A stretch of DNA of 7,013 nucleotides from Arcobacter sp. UBA7394. GTDB taxonomy: Bacteria; Campylobacterota; Campylobacteria; Campylobacterales; Arcobacteraceae. Of this stretch, positions 6,816 through 7,013 are shown in pieces. Under the pieces are notes generated by a model. The model was not told the origin of the DNA. It was given only the letters and a program-made list of their open reading frames with translations, and made no database searches. The position numbers and the translations under genes are program-made. The DNA lies in the NCBI GenBank assembly GCA_002470185.1, contig DKNG01000204.1, positions 12,606-19,618 of the forward strand, read 5' to 3'. Position 1 is the first letter of the stretch. Every line of letters starts with the position of its first letter.

Positions 6816-7013
6816 TTAGATTCTGTTCATCATGCTTTTCCAAGCTTTTAGATTGTTTTTTCCGATTTTCACAGAACCCTTATTTTTTGCTTGCCATAAA
6901 CCACTTGCATTAAAACTATAAACAGGTTTTAAATCTTTTCTTTTTGTTGCAAGTTTTAGTTTCTTATTAATATTATCAAGAACAATAGGTGTTGCGCCTT
7001 TTTTATGATAATA
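6816..7013 (-). CDS. lapG: LapG-like periplasmic cysteine protease, C-terminal fragment (5' end outside window)
   Basis: Sixty-five codons plus a TAA stop are readable; the gene runs off the right edge. LapG is a calcium-dependent, transglutaminase-like cysteine protease (BTLCP family) that cuts the N-terminal region of large biofilm adhesins at a di-alanine site. The fragment begins YYHKKGATPIVLDN. Its Asp at fragment residue 13 (codon 6977-6975) corresponds to the catalytic Asp in the family's 'LDN' motif. The following 'RKDLKPVYSFNASGLWQ' is the highly typical LapG end block. The catalytic Cys and His and the calcium ligands should lie upstream; the His in 'YYH' is too close to the Asp to be the catalytic one. 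The partner lapD starts 12 bases downstream, which strongly supports the call. Confidence 0.87.
   Translation of the reverse strand, partial: YYHKKGATPIVLDNINKKLKLATKRKDLKPVYSFNASGLWQAKNKGSVKIGKNNLKAWKSMMNRI

Overview
The window is AT-rich, densely packed bacterial chromosome. Codon use, K/N/I-rich proteins and the character of the valS end point to a Campylobacterota bacterium, most likely an Arcobacter-type genus. That placement is inferred from composition and protein style, not from a search.

Layout. On the + strand, positions 1-594 are the 3' end of valyl-tRNA synthetase (valS), followed after 31 bases by a complete gene for a small lipoprotein of unknown function (626-1387). Everything else is on the - strand and converges on that lipoprotein gene. 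Reading leftward from the right edge there is the last 65 codons of a LapG-type periplasmic cysteine protease (6816-7013), then a complete LapD-type c-di-GMP receptor (4581-6803), then a 91-base gap with a likely promoter and an inverted repeat, then a complete RND-family efflux permease (1397-4489). No stretch over 300 bases lacks a gene.

How the genes work together. lapG and lapD are 12 bases apart and form an operon. In the established Lap system, LapD in the inner membrane senses cytoplasmic c-di-GMP with degenerate GGDEF and EAL domains and, when bound, sequesters LapG in the periplasm. When c-di-GMP falls, LapG is released and cuts a giant surface adhesin, so the biofilm disperses. The adhesin and its type I secretion genes are not in this window. 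This LapD keeps the LapG-binding Asp-Gly-Trp loop, but has an unusually large acidic periplasmic insert and has lost several EAL-domain residues, including the arginine of EALxR. The RND permease appears to be a separate transcription unit, and no adaptor or outer-membrane partner is visible.

All four gene ends inside the window (valS, lipoprotein, RND, lapD) have their stop codons inside a hairpin, so terminator-like structures are built into the stop regions. The most interesting points are the divergent LapD and the dyad in the RND promoter region. I saw no mobile element, CRISPR array, RNA gene or clearly new multi-gene system.
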